Notes: generated by a model not told the origin, from the sequence alone. Positions 16,254 through 24,865 are shown, counted from the stretch's first letter. The stretch: 57,569 bases of DNA from a bacterium (GCA_021798015.1 JAJZYP010000002.1:1-57569); one strand, 5' to 3'. A program made the numbers and translations.

Positions 16254-16580
16254 CTATATTCCCAAACCGCATCTTATATTTATAGCTTCTTCAAAAGTAT
16301 AAGGACAGGTTTTGGGTATATCTTCGTAAGATATTTTTGAGTCTTTACGTATAATATCTCTTGCCATATTCCATGCTTCCTTAAGAGCTTCCTCTTTTCT
16401 TGATTTAAAGCTGGGATTTTCTTCCATTTCTATCAATACATCGTTTCTAAAGTCTCTTATCATATTTTCCCAGCTTAAGTCATTTGGATTTCTAAGCTCA
16501 GGCCAATTATCCCACCTATAAAAATTGGATAACAAATTAGACAATCGACTTTTAAATTTATCATATTCCGAATTTGCCAT
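16254..16580 (-). CDS. DUF29-like protein
   Basis: This 108-residue soluble protein has helices resembling DUF29: a region with SNFYRWDNWPELRNPNDLSWENMIRDFR, a charged helix, and the C-terminal DIPKTCPYTFEEAINI that matches the xPxxCPYTxExxL ending of that family. DUF29 proteins are best known from cyanobacteria and scattered bacteria; their function is unknown. It is a lone gene between purC (convergent) and the peroxiredoxin gene, and may have come by transfer. The family call rests on the C-terminal motif. Confidence 0.6.
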   Translation of the reverse strand: MANSEYDKFKSRLSNLLSNFYRWDNWPELRNPNDLSWENMIRDFRNDVLIEMEENPSFKSRKEEALKEAWNMARDIIRKDSKISYEDIPKTCPYTFEEAINIRCGLGI

Positions 16581-16650
16581 ATATTTATTTTACCTCTATT
16601 ATCACCTCTAATTATTTATAATAAATATAATAAATAAATGTAGTTTAGGA

Positions 16651-16689
16651 AACCAACTATGGGAATCAATTCCCTCCCATAGTTGGTTT
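16651..16689 (-). terminator. Terminator of the ahpC transcript
   Basis: Perfect 14-bp arms, AACCAACTATGGGA (16651-16664) and TCCCATAGTTGGTT (16676-16689), enclose an 11-base loop. It lies about 20 bases after the peroxiredoxin stop on the minus strand. T-rich sequence follows on both sides, though not as a clean run on the minus strand. It is the strongest hairpin in the window. Confidence 0.75.
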
Positions 16690-16708
16690 TATTAAAGAGG
16701 AATGAAAA

Positions 16709-17329
16709 TTATTTTAATGCCTCATAAACCTTCCCGACAACGGTAGGACCTGGTTTAATAGTTTTTCCGCCTTTATGCCATTTTGCAGGACATACCTCAT
16801 CTGGATGAGTTAAAACATAAATATTAGCTTCAACCTTCCTAACGAGCTCGTCCGCGTTTCTGCCGACATTGTAAAAATTGACTTCCGACGCGGCTAAAAT
16901 GCCTTCCGGATTAATTATAAATGTGCCTCTTAAAGCAAGTCCCGTGTCCTCGTCATACACGCCGAATATTCTGGACACATTTCCTGTGGGGTCTGCTCCC
17001 ATTGCGAATTTTACCTTTTCCAATAATTTTTCATCCCTTTGCCATGCCATATGGACAAAATGTGTATCGGTGCTAATGGAAATTATTTGCGCGCCCATCT
17101 TCTCGAGTTCCTCCTGTTTCTCTGCATAATCCTGTAGTTCGGTTGGGCAAACAAAAGTGTAATCGGCAGGATAAAATACAAGAACGGTCCATTTTTTGTT
17201 TTTCTTAGCTTCTTCTAAGCTAAATTTTCCGAATCCGCCTGTTTTAGGATCGAAAGTATTGATTTCTCCAAATGACGGAACAGGTTTTCCGATAACGGCA
17301 ATTTCATACTCTTCACAATCTTCACACAT
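16709..17329 (-). CDS. ahpC: 2-Cys peroxiredoxin (AhpC type)
   Basis: This 206-residue peroxiredoxin reduces hydrogen peroxide and alkyl hydroperoxides. The peroxidatic Cys is in YPADYTFVCPTEL (about residue 62) and the resolving Cys in HPDEVCPAKWHKG (about 178), so it is a typical 2-Cys enzyme. The extra N-terminal MCEDCEEYE, with a CxxC before the usual start of the fold, is unusual. No reductase gene (ahpF or thioredoxin) is adjacent. A strong ribosome binding site (AAAGGAGG on the minus strand) precedes the ATG. A good promoter and a PerR-like dyad lie upstream. Confidence 0.94.
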   Translation of the reverse strand: MCEDCEEYEIAVIGKPVPSFGEINTFDPKTGGFGKFSLEEAKKNKKWTVLVFYPADYTFVCPTELQDYAEKQEELEKMGAQIISISTDTHFVHMAWQRDEKLLEKVKFAMGADPTGNVSRIFGVYDEDTGLALRGTFIINPEGILAASEVNFYNVGRNADELVRKVEANIYVLTHPDEVCPAKWHKGGKTIKPGPTVVGKVYEALK

Positions 17330-17381
17330 AAAAAAACCTCCTTTTAATTTAATTGGTTAATTTTGTTATTTATTTATATTT

Positions 17382-17394
17382 AATAATAATTATT
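17382..17394. promoter_or_regulatory. PerR/Fur-type operator candidate at ahpC start site
   Basis: AATAAT-A-ATTATT is a perfect 13-base dyad and, extended by one base each side, matches 11 of 14 positions of the PerR box TTATAATnATTATAA. It overlaps the predicted ahpC transcription start (about 17392), where a repressor would block transcription. The AT-rich background makes chance matches likely. The repressor gene is not in this window. Confidence 0.35.
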
Positions 17395-17398
17395 GTTT

Positions 17399-17427
17399 AG
17401 TATATTTTATTATTTCATACAAGTCAA
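17399..17427 (-). promoter_or_regulatory. Promoter of ahpC
   Basis: On the minus strand TTGACT (17427-17422) and TATACT (17404-17399) are separated by 17 bases, close to the sigma-70 consensus. Transcription would begin near 17392, giving a leader of about 60 bases to the ATG at 17329. Confidence 0.6.
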
Positions 17428-17662
17428 GATATAAATTAAAATTAATTTAAGTCATTAAGATTGAAGAAACAAAGGAAAATAGAAACAATTTTGGGGTTAA
17501 AGAATATTTTGATTTTTTCTTAATATAAATGTACAATTAAACTAATTTTATTTATATTTATATCCTATTTTTCAAAGAAATCAACTATTACAATCTTATT
17601 AATTATATTATAATAAACGATATTCAAATTACATAATTTATTAAATTTAAATAGCTTATGAA
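17428..17662. other. AT-rich intergenic stretch without recognised content
   Basis: Between the ahpC promoter and the YjbQ remnant the sequence is very AT-rich and shows no open frame, tRNA or convincing hairpin. It must contain the ugd promoter, but I see no single good candidate. Confidence 0.4.
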
Positions 17663-17821
17663 ATGGAATTTTATAATTTTTCGGTTAGCACCGTCAAAAG
17701 AACTGAATTAATCGATATTACAAAAAATGTCGAGAATTATGTTTTAAAAAATTCAAAACAAGAGGGACTTTGTGAATTCGATGGACCAAGGCAAAGAAAT
17801 ATTAATTTAATTTTTGTTTAA
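17663..17821 (+). pseudogene. Internally deleted YjbQ/UPF0047 gene remnant
   Basis: An open frame of 52 codons starts MEFYNFSVSTVKRTELIDITKNV, which matches the N terminus of the YjbQ/UPF0047 family (consensus near xxDITxxV). It jumps at residue 36 to CEFDGPRQRNINLIFV, which matches the family C terminus (WQGIxxCEFDGPRxRxVxVxxx). The intervening 80-90 residues, including the HTT and NEN active-site motifs and the GTWQG strand, are missing, while the frame stays open. Family members are about 135-140 residues and some have thiamine-phosphate-synthase side activity. It is therefore almost certainly non-functional as YjbQ. It has no clear ribosome binding site and ends 19 bases before ugd. Confidence 0.6.
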
Positions 17822-17840
17822 GTGGAGGACTATTTCGTAA

Positions 17841-19145
17841 ATGAATATTGGGATAATAGGAACCGGATATGTTGGTCTTGTTACGGGTGTTTGTTTAGCC
17901 GACTCAGGAAATAATGTATATTGCGTCGATAATGATAAAAATAAGATATCTTTGTTAAACAGCGGAGTAATACCTATTTATGAGCCTGGGCTTGAAGAGT
18001 TGATGCTTAAAAATATAAAAAATGAAAGACTTATTTTTACGGAAGATTTGGATTTTGCCGTTAAAAAAACAGATGTTATTTTTATAGCTGTGGGGACGCC
18101 GCCTCAAGGAAATGGAGAGGCCGATTTGTCAAATGTTTTTAAGGTAGCGGAGAGTATTGCAAATTCTATTAACGGTTATAAGGTGGTTGTCGTAAAAAGC
18201 ACCGTTCCGGTCGGAACTTGTAGAAAAGTAGATGCTATAATAAGGGAAATAACAGATGATTTTAGCGTAGTTTCAAATCCGGAATTTTTAAAAGAGGGAG
18301 CGGCAATAGACGATTTTCAAAGACCTGATAGGATAATTATCGGAATAAATAATAACAAATGGTCGTCAAAAGCAAAAGAGATTATAGATGAGATTTATGA
18401 ACCGTTTGTCAGAACCGGAGCGCCTATATATTTTATGGATACTAATTCCTCCGAGCTTACAAAATATGCCGCTAATGCAATGCTTGCGTTAAGAATAACT
18501 TACATGAACGAGCTTGCCAACATGTGTTCTTTGACTGGAGCAAATGTGGACAATGTAAGAATAGGGATAGGTTCCGACAAAAGAATTGGGAAGTCTTTTT
18601 TGTTTCCCGGCATCGGATATGGCGGGAGTTGTTTTCCCAAGGATGTTAAGGCCCTTTATCAAACCGCAAAAGCAAATGGTTATGATTTTAAACTGTTAAA
18701 GGTGGTAGATGAGGTTAATTATTATCAAAAAGAGGTACTACTAAGCTATATTTTGAAATATTTCAAAGGGGATATTTCCGGCAAGACTTTTGCCTTATGG
18801 GGTTTATCGTTTAAACCAAAAACCGATGATATAAGAGAGGCGCCGTCTTTGGTAATTATTTCTAAATTACTTGCATACGGCGCAAAAATTAAGGCTTACG
18901 ATCCAATCGCGATGGATAACACAAAAAAAGTTTTTCCTCAGGTCGAATATGCAAACGAAATGTATGAGGCGCTGAAAGGTTCTGACGGGCTTATTATTGC
19001 AACGGAATGGAATGACTTCAGAGTGCCCGATTTTAAAAAGATTAAAGATAATTTAAAAGACAATGTTATATTTGACGGAAGAAACGTATATGACCCTAAA
19101 AAAATGAAAGAATTCGGGTTTAATTATTTTTCAATTGGCAGGTAA
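17841..19145 (+). CDS. ugd: UDP-glucose 6-dehydrogenase
   Basis: This 434-residue enzyme oxidises UDP-glucose to UDP-glucuronate with two NAD molecules. It has the Rossmann start MNIGIIGTGYVGLVTGVCLAD, NAD-domain segments FIAVGTPPQ and VVVKSTVPVGT, the substrate motif NPEFLKEGAAI, and the catalytic Cys in GIGYGGSCFPKDVKAL (about residue 262). The C-terminal domain has ALWGLSFKPKTDDIREAPS. The length is normal. UDP-glucuronate feeds capsule or exopolysaccharide synthesis, matching manC downstream. An AGTGGAGGA ribosome binding site lies 12 bases before the ATG. Confidence 0.96.
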   Translation: MNIGIIGTGYVGLVTGVCLADSGNNVYCVDNDKNKISLLNSGVIPIYEPGLEELMLKNIKNERLIFTEDLDFAVKKTDVIFIAVGTPPQGNGEADLSNVFKVAESIANSINGYKVVVVKSTVPVGTCRKVDAIIREITDDFSVVSNPEFLKEGAAIDDFQRPDRIIIGINNNKWSSKAKEIIDEIYEPFVRTGAPIYFMDTNSSELTKYAANAMLALRITYMNELANMCSLTGANVDNVRIGIGSDKRIGKSFLFPGIGYGGSCFPKDVKALYQTAKANGYDFKLLKVVDEVNYYQKEVLLSYILKYFKGDISGKTFALWGLSFKPKTDDIREAPSLVIISKLLAYGAKIKAYDPIAMDNTKKVFPQVEYANEMYEALKGSDGLIIATEWNDFRVPDFKKIKDNLKDNVIFDGRNVYDPKKMKEFGFNYFSIGR

Positions 19146-19231
19146 TGACTAAATAATTATGATGAAGCGAATTTTAGGATTATGTTATGGATATAATGTA
19201 ACAACAAAATGAGAAATATGAGGAGTAAAAG

Positions 19232-20731
19232 ATGATCAATGTTATTTTATGCGGTGGCAGTGGTACAAGGTTGTGGCCGATTTCAAGGAAGTTTTTTCCA
19301 AAGCAGTTTTATAAGCTAATCGACAATATGTCTTTATTCCAAATGACGGTTCTACGAAACAGGGATTTTTGTGACGAATTTTTGATTGTTACCAACAAAG
19401 ACCAGTACTTTATTGCGCTTGACCAGTTAGAAGAGATCGGGGTAAAAAATTATAGATTTCTTCTTGAACCTGTTCCGAGAAATACCGCAGCCGCAATTGC
19501 CTTATCCTGTTTTGACGCCGTTAAAAATAAAAATGACATACTTTTTGTTACCCCCTCGGATCATTTAATAAAAAATCAAACCTCCTATAAGAGAGTTGTC
19601 GAAATTGCTCAAAAATCTGCTAAAGATGATAATATGGTTATGTTCGGCATAAAGCCGTCGTCTCCGGAGACAGGGTACGGATACGTCGAGATTGTTATTA
19701 ATAGTGATGAAAGCAATTTAATTAATAATAATTCAAGTTTAGATAAAAATTTCTTGTTAAATTCAAATACATTAAGCAAGACAGATTTATATGAAAATGT
19801 TTTTTCCGTGGGTTCTTTTAAGGAAAAACCCGATAATGAAACGGCATGCCGCTATCTTTCAAAAGGTAATTTTTATTGGAATAGCGGGATGTTTATATTT
19901 AAGCCCGAGGTATTACTAAAAGAACTTGAGATGATATGCTTAAGTATTTACGAATCTTCAAACATAGCTTATGAAAACGCTAAAAAAGAAGGTTCAACGG
20001 TAAGAATATTAGAAAGCGATATGTTTAATATCGAAGAAAATTCTCTCGATTTTGCGCTCTTGGAAAAAACTTCAAAAGTAAAGGTAATACCGGCGGATAT
20101 CGAATGGTCCGATATGGGTAGTTTTGATTCTATTTGCAATGAGTTTAAAAAGGATGAAAACAATAATGCCGTATTAAATAATGCCGTATTAAAAGATGTG
20201 CTAAACATTAATTCAAAAAATAACCTGATAATGTCAAGCGGCAGAATGGTTGCCACAATCGATATAGAGGATTTGATTATCGTGGATACGGATGATGCCC
20301 TTTTGGTTGCAAAAAAGGGCTCCTCGCAAAATGTTAAAAAGGTTGTGGATGAATTAAGAAAAAGAAATTCGGAACTCCATGCCCAACATTTAACCGTTCA
20401 TAGACCGTGGGGTTCATATACGGTCTTATTAGAATCAAATTTATATAAAATTAAAAAGATTATGGTCAAATCAAAAGCTAAATTATCGCTTCAAAAGCAT
20501 TTTCATAGGTCTGAACACTGGATTGTAACAAGCGGAACAGCATTAGTTACGATTGGCGATAAAACCGTGCTTCTTAAAGCTAACGAATCTACATATATTC
20601 CTATCGGTTCCGTTCACAGGCTTGAAAACCCCGGTCTTATTCCCCTTGTTTTAATAGAGGCTCAGGTCGGGGAGTATCTAAAAGAAGACGATATAGTAAG
20701 ATTTGAAGACGATTATCATAGAAACGATTGA
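19232..20731 (+). CDS. manC: Mannose-1-phosphate guanylyltransferase / mannose-6-phosphate isomerase
   Basis: This 499-residue bifunctional enzyme makes GDP-mannose. The N-terminal nucleotidyltransferase has GGSGTRLWPISRKFFPKQFYKL, the VTPSDHLIK motif and FKEKPDNETACRYL. The C-terminal type-II isomerase cupin (about 385-499) has HRPWGSYTVL and QKHFHRSEHWIVTSG. It is slightly longer than the usual 470-480 because of a Ser/Asn-rich insert (about 155-185) and a 5-residue duplication (NNAVL twice, about 311-320). The RBS AGGAGT precedes the ATG. It likely supplies an extracellular polysaccharide together with ugd. Confidence 0.95.
   Translation: MINVILCGGSGTRLWPISRKFFPKQFYKLIDNMSLFQMTVLRNRDFCDEFLIVTNKDQYFIALDQLEEIGVKNYRFLLEPVPRNTAAAIALSCFDAVKNKNDILFVTPSDHLIKNQTSYKRVVEIAQKSAKDDNMVMFGIKPSSPETGYGYVEIVINSDESNLINNNSSLDKNFLLNSNTLSKTDLYENVFSVGSFKEKPDNETACRYLSKGNFYWNSGMFIFKPEVLLKELEMICLSIYESSNIAYENAKKEGSTVRILESDMFNIEENSLDFALLEKTSKVKVIPADIEWSDMGSFDSICNEFKKDENNNAVLNNAVLKDVLNINSKNNLIMSSGRMVATIDIEDLIIVDTDDALLVAKKGSSQNVKKVVDELRKRNSELHAQHLTVHRPWGSYTVLLESNLYKIKKIMVKSKAKLSLQKHFHRSEHWIVTSGTALVTIGDKTVLLKANESTYIPIGSVHRLENPGLIPLVLIEAQVGEYLKEDDIVRFEDDYHRND
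20162..20191 (+). repeat. Perfect 15-bp tandem duplication inside manC
   Basis: AATAATGCCGTATTA is present twice without a gap (20162-20176 and 20177-20191). It adds five residues (NNAVL) in frame to a loop of the guanylyltransferase domain. It looks like a recent slippage event. Confidence 0.9.
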
Positions 20732-20735
20732 TCGA

Positions 20736-21434
20736 TTAATCCCTTCTTTGACCAAACAGATTCAAAAGCATTAAGAATAAGTTGATAAAATCCAAATATA
20801 AAGTTAATGCCCCTAAAACAGTTTCTTTTCTTTCATCAAAGGAACCGCTTAAATATATTTGTTTAAGTTTTTGCATATCATAAGCGGTTAAACCTAAAAA
20901 TATAACAACCCCGAGTATCGATATTATATACATTAGCATGGAGCTATGGAGAAAAAAATTTACAACCATTGCGATTATGATTGCAAATAATCCTACCATC
21001 ATAAAATTACCCATTTCTGTTAAATCTCTTTTTGTGGTATAACCTAAAAATGCCAGCAAGCCAAAAGATGCCGCCGTGATAAAAAACACCTCGCCGATAG
21101 ATTGATTTGTATATACTAAAAAAATGAACGAAAAAGTAACTCCTGTTAAGGCGGAATATAGTAAGAAAATAGCTTCGCTGATATCGGCGGGAAGCCTGTT
21201 TATTCCGAAGGATAATCCTAAAACAGCCGCAAGTTGAAGCCCGATTAATAAGTAAAATATTAAAATATGGGTGTAAAGATATATAACGACCGGTTTATCC
21301 ATAGCTACGAGGTAAGAAACTATACCTGTTATTGCAAGCCCCAGAGTCATCCATGTAAAAATGCCCCTAAAGAAATCCGAAAGACCCTCATCTGAGCGTT
21401 CCCGCGTTCTTGTAATATCGTAATCGTAATTCAT
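20736..21434 (-). CDS. Bax inhibitor-1 / YccA family membrane protein
   Basis: This 232-residue protein has seven hydrophobic segments separated by short loops, a topology typical of the BI-1 (YbhL/YccA) family. Family signatures include ALTGVTFSFIFLVYTN and the C-terminal GLTAYDMQKLKQIY and GALTLYLDFINLFLMLL. Family members affect membrane-protein quality control through FtsH or act as pH-gated calcium leaks; which applies here is unknown. It is convergent with manC, 4 bases apart, and lies downstream of the initiator tRNA gene on the same strand. Confidence 0.93.
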   Translation of the reverse strand: MNYDYDITRTRERSDEGLSDFFRGIFTWMTLGLAITGIVSYLVAMDKPVVIYLYTHILIFYLLIGLQLAAVLGLSFGINRLPADISEAIFLLYSALTGVTFSFIFLVYTNQSIGEVFFITAASFGLLAFLGYTTKRDLTEMGNFMMVGLFAIIIAMVVNFFLHSSMLMYIISILGVVIFLGLTAYDMQKLKQIYLSGSFDERKETVLGALTLYLDFINLFLMLLNLFGQRRD

Positions 21435-21520
21435 TTATTCTACTTTATTTATTTAATTTTAATTTAGTTAAGTTCCGAATTTGTAAATCTGTTAGGAATA
21501 TAAATACAGGCGTTTTTAAA

Positions 21521-21597
<77 letters not shown>

Positions 21598-21610
21598 ATA
21601 TACTTTATTA

Positions 21611-21639
21611 ATTATATAATTTTATTTATATAATTGCAA
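21611..21639 (-). promoter_or_regulatory. Promoter of the initiator tRNA gene
   Basis: On the minus strand TTGCAA (21639-21634) and a perfect TATAAT (21616-21611) are spaced by 17 bases. Transcription would start a few bases before the mature tRNA end at 21597. Confidence 0.6.
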
Positions 21640-21753
21640 TATAAATTTAATGCCTAAAACCCTAAAATAAAAATACCCTTGATTTTTTGTACGAAATTTA
21701 TAATAATTGATAAATAAAATTAATTAATTTTATTTATGACGGGATTATTTTTT

Positions 21754-22938
21754 ATGGAAACTGAAATTAATAAAAAAACGCCTCTTTATGACGAACATAT
21801 AAAATTAGGGGCTAAGATTGTTCCATTTGCAGGTTTTTTAATGCCTCTTTATTACAAAAGCATTACCTTCGAACATTTAAATGTTAGAAATAACTCTGGA
21901 CTTTTCGATATTAGCCATATGGGGGAAGTAATTATTAAGGGAAAGGATGCAGGAGCTTTTGTAGATTATGTCTTTACTGCCGATGTTTCAAAAATTGAGC
22001 CTGACGAAATAATATATTCGTTGATACTTAATGAAAAGGGCGGGATAATTGACGATGTAACCATATTTAAGTTCTCCGAAAATGAATTTATGGCTGTGGT
22101 AAATGCCGCCAATACTCAAAAGGATTTTTCCTGGCTTCATTATCAGCAGTCGGAATTTCAAAAAAAAGGGTACGATGTTAGTATTGAAAATGTCAGCGAA
22201 AAGATAGGGCTTATTTCTGTTCAGGGCCCTAAATCGAGAGATATAATATATCCTTTAGTGGATGAAATTGTCAAGATTGGCGGATGCGGTTTTTTTGATT
22301 TTAAATTTAAACCTAAGCCTGTCATAAAATTAAAACATTTCGAGTTTAGCTGCATACTGTTTAAAGATATTAACGTCGAGGCTTTAATTTCAAGAAGTGG
22401 ATATACGGGAGAGTTTGGATTTGAAATATTTGTCCCTGCCGAAAAAACCGCAATTTTATGGGATTATCTTTTAAAACACGGCTATCTTTCAAATCTTGTT
22501 CCGGTTGGCTTAGGCGCAAGAGATACTTTGAGGTTTGAGGCTGCTTTACCCCTTTATGGTCATGAGCTTGATGAAACCATTAACCCTTACGATGCCGGTC
22601 TCGAAAAATACCTTTCCGGGACAAAAAATTTTATTGGAAAAGAGGTATTAAAAAATATTAAAAGTAAAGAAAAAAGACTTATATTTTTTAAACTTTCAGG
22701 TAAACAAATACCTCGGCATATGCAAAAAATTCTCGATGAAAATCTTAAACCTATCGGATGTATTGCTAGTGGAACTTATAGCCCGTCAAACAAGTTCCCC
22801 ATAGGAAGCGCATATATTTCCGATACTAATGTCAACCCCTCATCTTTAAAAAACTTTTTTATCGACATAAGGGGAAATTTTGAAAAGGCTGAGGTGGTAA
22901 GTCCGCCGTTTCATAAGAATGTCAAAAAAATAGTTTAA
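21754..22938 (+). CDS. gcvT: Glycine cleavage system T protein (aminomethyltransferase)
   Basis: This 394-residue tetrahydrofolate-dependent enzyme moves the aminomethyl group from lipoyl-GcvH to folate, releasing ammonia. It starts METEINKKTPLYDEHIKLGAKIVPFAGFLMP, matching the family N terminus, and contains GLFDISHMGEV (about 44), ISVQGPKSRDI, and the C-terminal VPVGLGARDTLRFEAALPLYGHE with the catalytic Asp. I prefer ATG 21754 over ATG 21736, since it begins at the conserved region. It leads the gcvT-H-PA-PB operon, with 78 bases before gcvH. Confidence 0.94.
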   Translation: METEINKKTPLYDEHIKLGAKIVPFAGFLMPLYYKSITFEHLNVRNNSGLFDISHMGEVIIKGKDAGAFVDYVFTADVSKIEPDEIIYSLILNEKGGIIDDVTIFKFSENEFMAVVNAANTQKDFSWLHYQQSEFQKKGYDVSIENVSEKIGLISVQGPKSRDIIYPLVDEIVKIGGCGFFDFKFKPKPVIKLKHFEFSCILFKDINVEALISRSGYTGEFGFEIFVPAEKTAILWDYLLKHGYLSNLVPVGLGARDTLRFEAALPLYGHELDETINPYDAGLEKYLSGTKNFIGKEVLKNIKSKEKRLIFFKLSGKQIPRHMQKILDENLKPIGCIASGTYSPSNKFPIGSAYISDTNVNPSSLKNFFIDIRGNFEKAEVVSPPFHKNVKKIV

Positions 22939-23016
22939 GGTTTAAGACTTTTTAAAAATAAGAATAATTAAAATATTAAAATAATTAATAAAATATTAAA
23001 GGATAAGAGGTTAAAA

Positions 23017-23412
23017 ATGACAATAAAAGCTGGTCCGTTTTATTTTTCTGAGTCTCATGAGTGGATTTCAAAAAAAGCGGATAATATTTTTTATATGGGA
23101 ATTTCCGATTTTGCCCAATCAGAGCTTGGAGATGTGGTATATATTACACTTCCTGAAGCAGGAAAGATATACCAGAAGGGAGAAAAAATAGGGGAAATAG
23201 AATCCGTGAAATCGGTTTCCGAGATTTATGCTCCAGTTAGCCTTAAGATTCTTTCCATTAATTCCAATTTAAACGATTCTTCCGAGCTTATTAATACGGA
23301 TCCTCACGGGTCGGGTTATATTGCCATGGTGGAGCCGTTAAATTCTTCCGATGTTTTAGATTTAATGGATAAAAATACGTACGAGTCTTTTGTGTCGTCA
23401 AACCATGCATAA
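23017..23412 (+). CDS. gcvH: Glycine cleavage system H protein
   Basis: This 131-residue protein carries lipoate on the Lys in IGEIESVKSVSEIYAPV (about residue 67). SHEWISKK near the N terminus and GDVVYITLPEAGKIY are typical of the family. It shuttles the aminomethyl group among the P, T and L proteins. A ribosome binding site (AAAGGATAAGAGG) precedes the ATG. The stop overlaps the next gene by 8 bases, indicating coupled translation. Confidence 0.96.
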   Translation: MTIKAGPFYFSESHEWISKKADNIFYMGISDFAQSELGDVVYITLPEAGKIYQKGEKIGEIESVKSVSEIYAPVSLKILSINSNLNDSSELINTDPHGSGYIAMVEPLNSSDVLDLMDKNTYESFVSSNHA

Positions 23413-24862
23413 TTTTCATTATTTTCCCACTTCCGAGTCCGACATTAAAAGGCTTTATTCTATTCTTAACATAAAGAGTAAAAAAGAATTATTCCAAAAA
23501 ATTATCGGGGACATTCCTTTAATAGACGCGAATAATTTAAAAATGCTTTCCGGCGGAATAGATGAATTATCTTTATTTAGCTATTTCTATGATGTCGCTT
23601 TAAGTCTTCCGGATAAAAATAAATTTTCGATCTTTGCAGGAGGAGGAGTTTACAATCATTTTGTTCCTGCAGTAATAGACAGTCTTATTTCCAGATCGGA
23701 ATTTTACACGCCTTACACGCCTTACCAACCGGAGGTGAGTCAGGGAACTCTTTTTGCTTTATTTGAATTTCAATCTATGATGGCAGAGATTTTAGGAATG
23801 GACGTTGTAAACGCATCGATGTATGACGGAGCGGAAAGTCTGGCAGAAGCTATATTAATGTCCTTAAGGCTTTATTTAAACGCAAATTCCGATTATTCCC
23901 CACGGCAGGGACAACAAGTTCAAAATAATTATTCAAGCGATGAAATTAATCCTCATTCCAACCATTTAATCTTAGTCTCAGAGGGGGTTAATCCAAATTA
24001 TCTTTCGGTTGTTAAATCATTTGTCAATAATATAAAGGCAAAAATAAAAATTGTCAAGCTCAATAAAAAAACAGGTCAAACCAATTTAAATGATTTAAAA
24101 TTAAAACTCTCAGCAGGTGTTTCAACAGTTGTTATTCAACAGCCAAACTATTTTGGCATAATAGAAGATTTGGAGGAATTAGAGGAGGTAATTCACGGCT
24201 TTAATCCTATGCCGTTTTTTGTGGTTTCCGGCGCCGAACCTTTTAGTTTTGGCGTCATAAATCCACCTGGTTATCATAATGCCGATATATTTGCAGGAGA
24301 AGGAAATTCCTTTGGAAATTATATGAATTTTGGGGGGCCGCTTCTAGGGATTTTTGGCGCAAAAAGCGAGTATATTAGACAGATGCCCGGAAGAATAGTC
24401 GGAAAAACAAAAGACGCCAAAAACAAGGACGCTTATACATTTATTCTTGCAACAAGGGAACAGCATATAAGACGGGGCGCCGCAACCTCAAACATTTGCA
24501 CTAATAACTCTTTAAATGCGGTTAGAGCGGCTATTTATCTTTCTTTGTGTTCAAAGCTGGGATTTAAAGAGTTATCGCTTTTAAATCTTAAACTTGCACA
24601 TATCTTGCACGAAAAACTTTTAAAAACGGGGCTTTTTGAGGAATGGTTTTCCGGAGATTTTTTTAATGAATTTACATTAAGAATTAAAAATAAAAAGGTT
24701 AGCGCAGTTCAATTTATTAATGGAATGGCAGATAGAGGGATTTTAGCAGGCATTCAAATTGCCGAAGATGGAATTTTAGTATCGGCAACTGAAAGTAATA
24801 GTACCTGCGATATTGAAAGATACGCGGAAAATGCGAAAGATATAATAAAAACGGCGGTGTAA
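23405..24862 (+). CDS. gcvPA: Glycine dehydrogenase subunit 1 (P protein, N-terminal part)
   Basis: This 485-residue subunit of the two-part P protein begins MHNFHYFPTSESDIKRLYSI (ATG 23405, inside the end of gcvH). Family segments include FAGGGVYNHFVPAVID, TPYQPEVSQGTL (about 114), MYDGAESLAEA and GEGNSFGNYMNFGGP. GcvPA lacks the PLP-binding Lys, which is supplied by GcvPB. A Ser/Gln/Asn-rich insert near residues 162-190 is longer than usual. The product decarboxylates glycine with GcvPB. Confidence 0.95.
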   Translation: MHNFHYFPTSESDIKRLYSILNIKSKKELFQKIIGDIPLIDANNLKMLSGGIDELSLFSYFYDVALSLPDKNKFSIFAGGGVYNHFVPAVIDSLISRSEFYTPYTPYQPEVSQGTLFALFEFQSMMAEILGMDVVNASMYDGAESLAEAILMSLRLYLNANSDYSPRQGQQVQNNYSSDEINPHSNHLILVSEGVNPNYLSVVKSFVNNIKAKIKIVKLNKKTGQTNLNDLKLKLSAGVSTVVIQQPNYFGIIEDLEELEEVIHGFNPMPFFVVSGAEPFSFGVINPPGYHNADIFAGEGNSFGNYMNFGGPLLGIFGAKSEYIRQMPGRIVGKTKDAKNKDAYTFILATREQHIRRGAATSNICTNNSLNAVRAAIYLSLCSKLGFKELSLLNLKLAHILHEKLLKTGLFEEWFSGDFFNEFTLRIKNKKVSAVQFINGMADRGILAGIQIAEDGILVSATESNSTCDIERYAENAKDIIKTAV

Positions 24863-24865
24863 AAG

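Noticed and set aside
21598-21735. Possible glycine riboswitch ahead of gcvT
   Set aside because: The stretch is almost pure A/T with none of the conserved G-rich glycine-aptamer segments and is too short for a tandem riboswitch.
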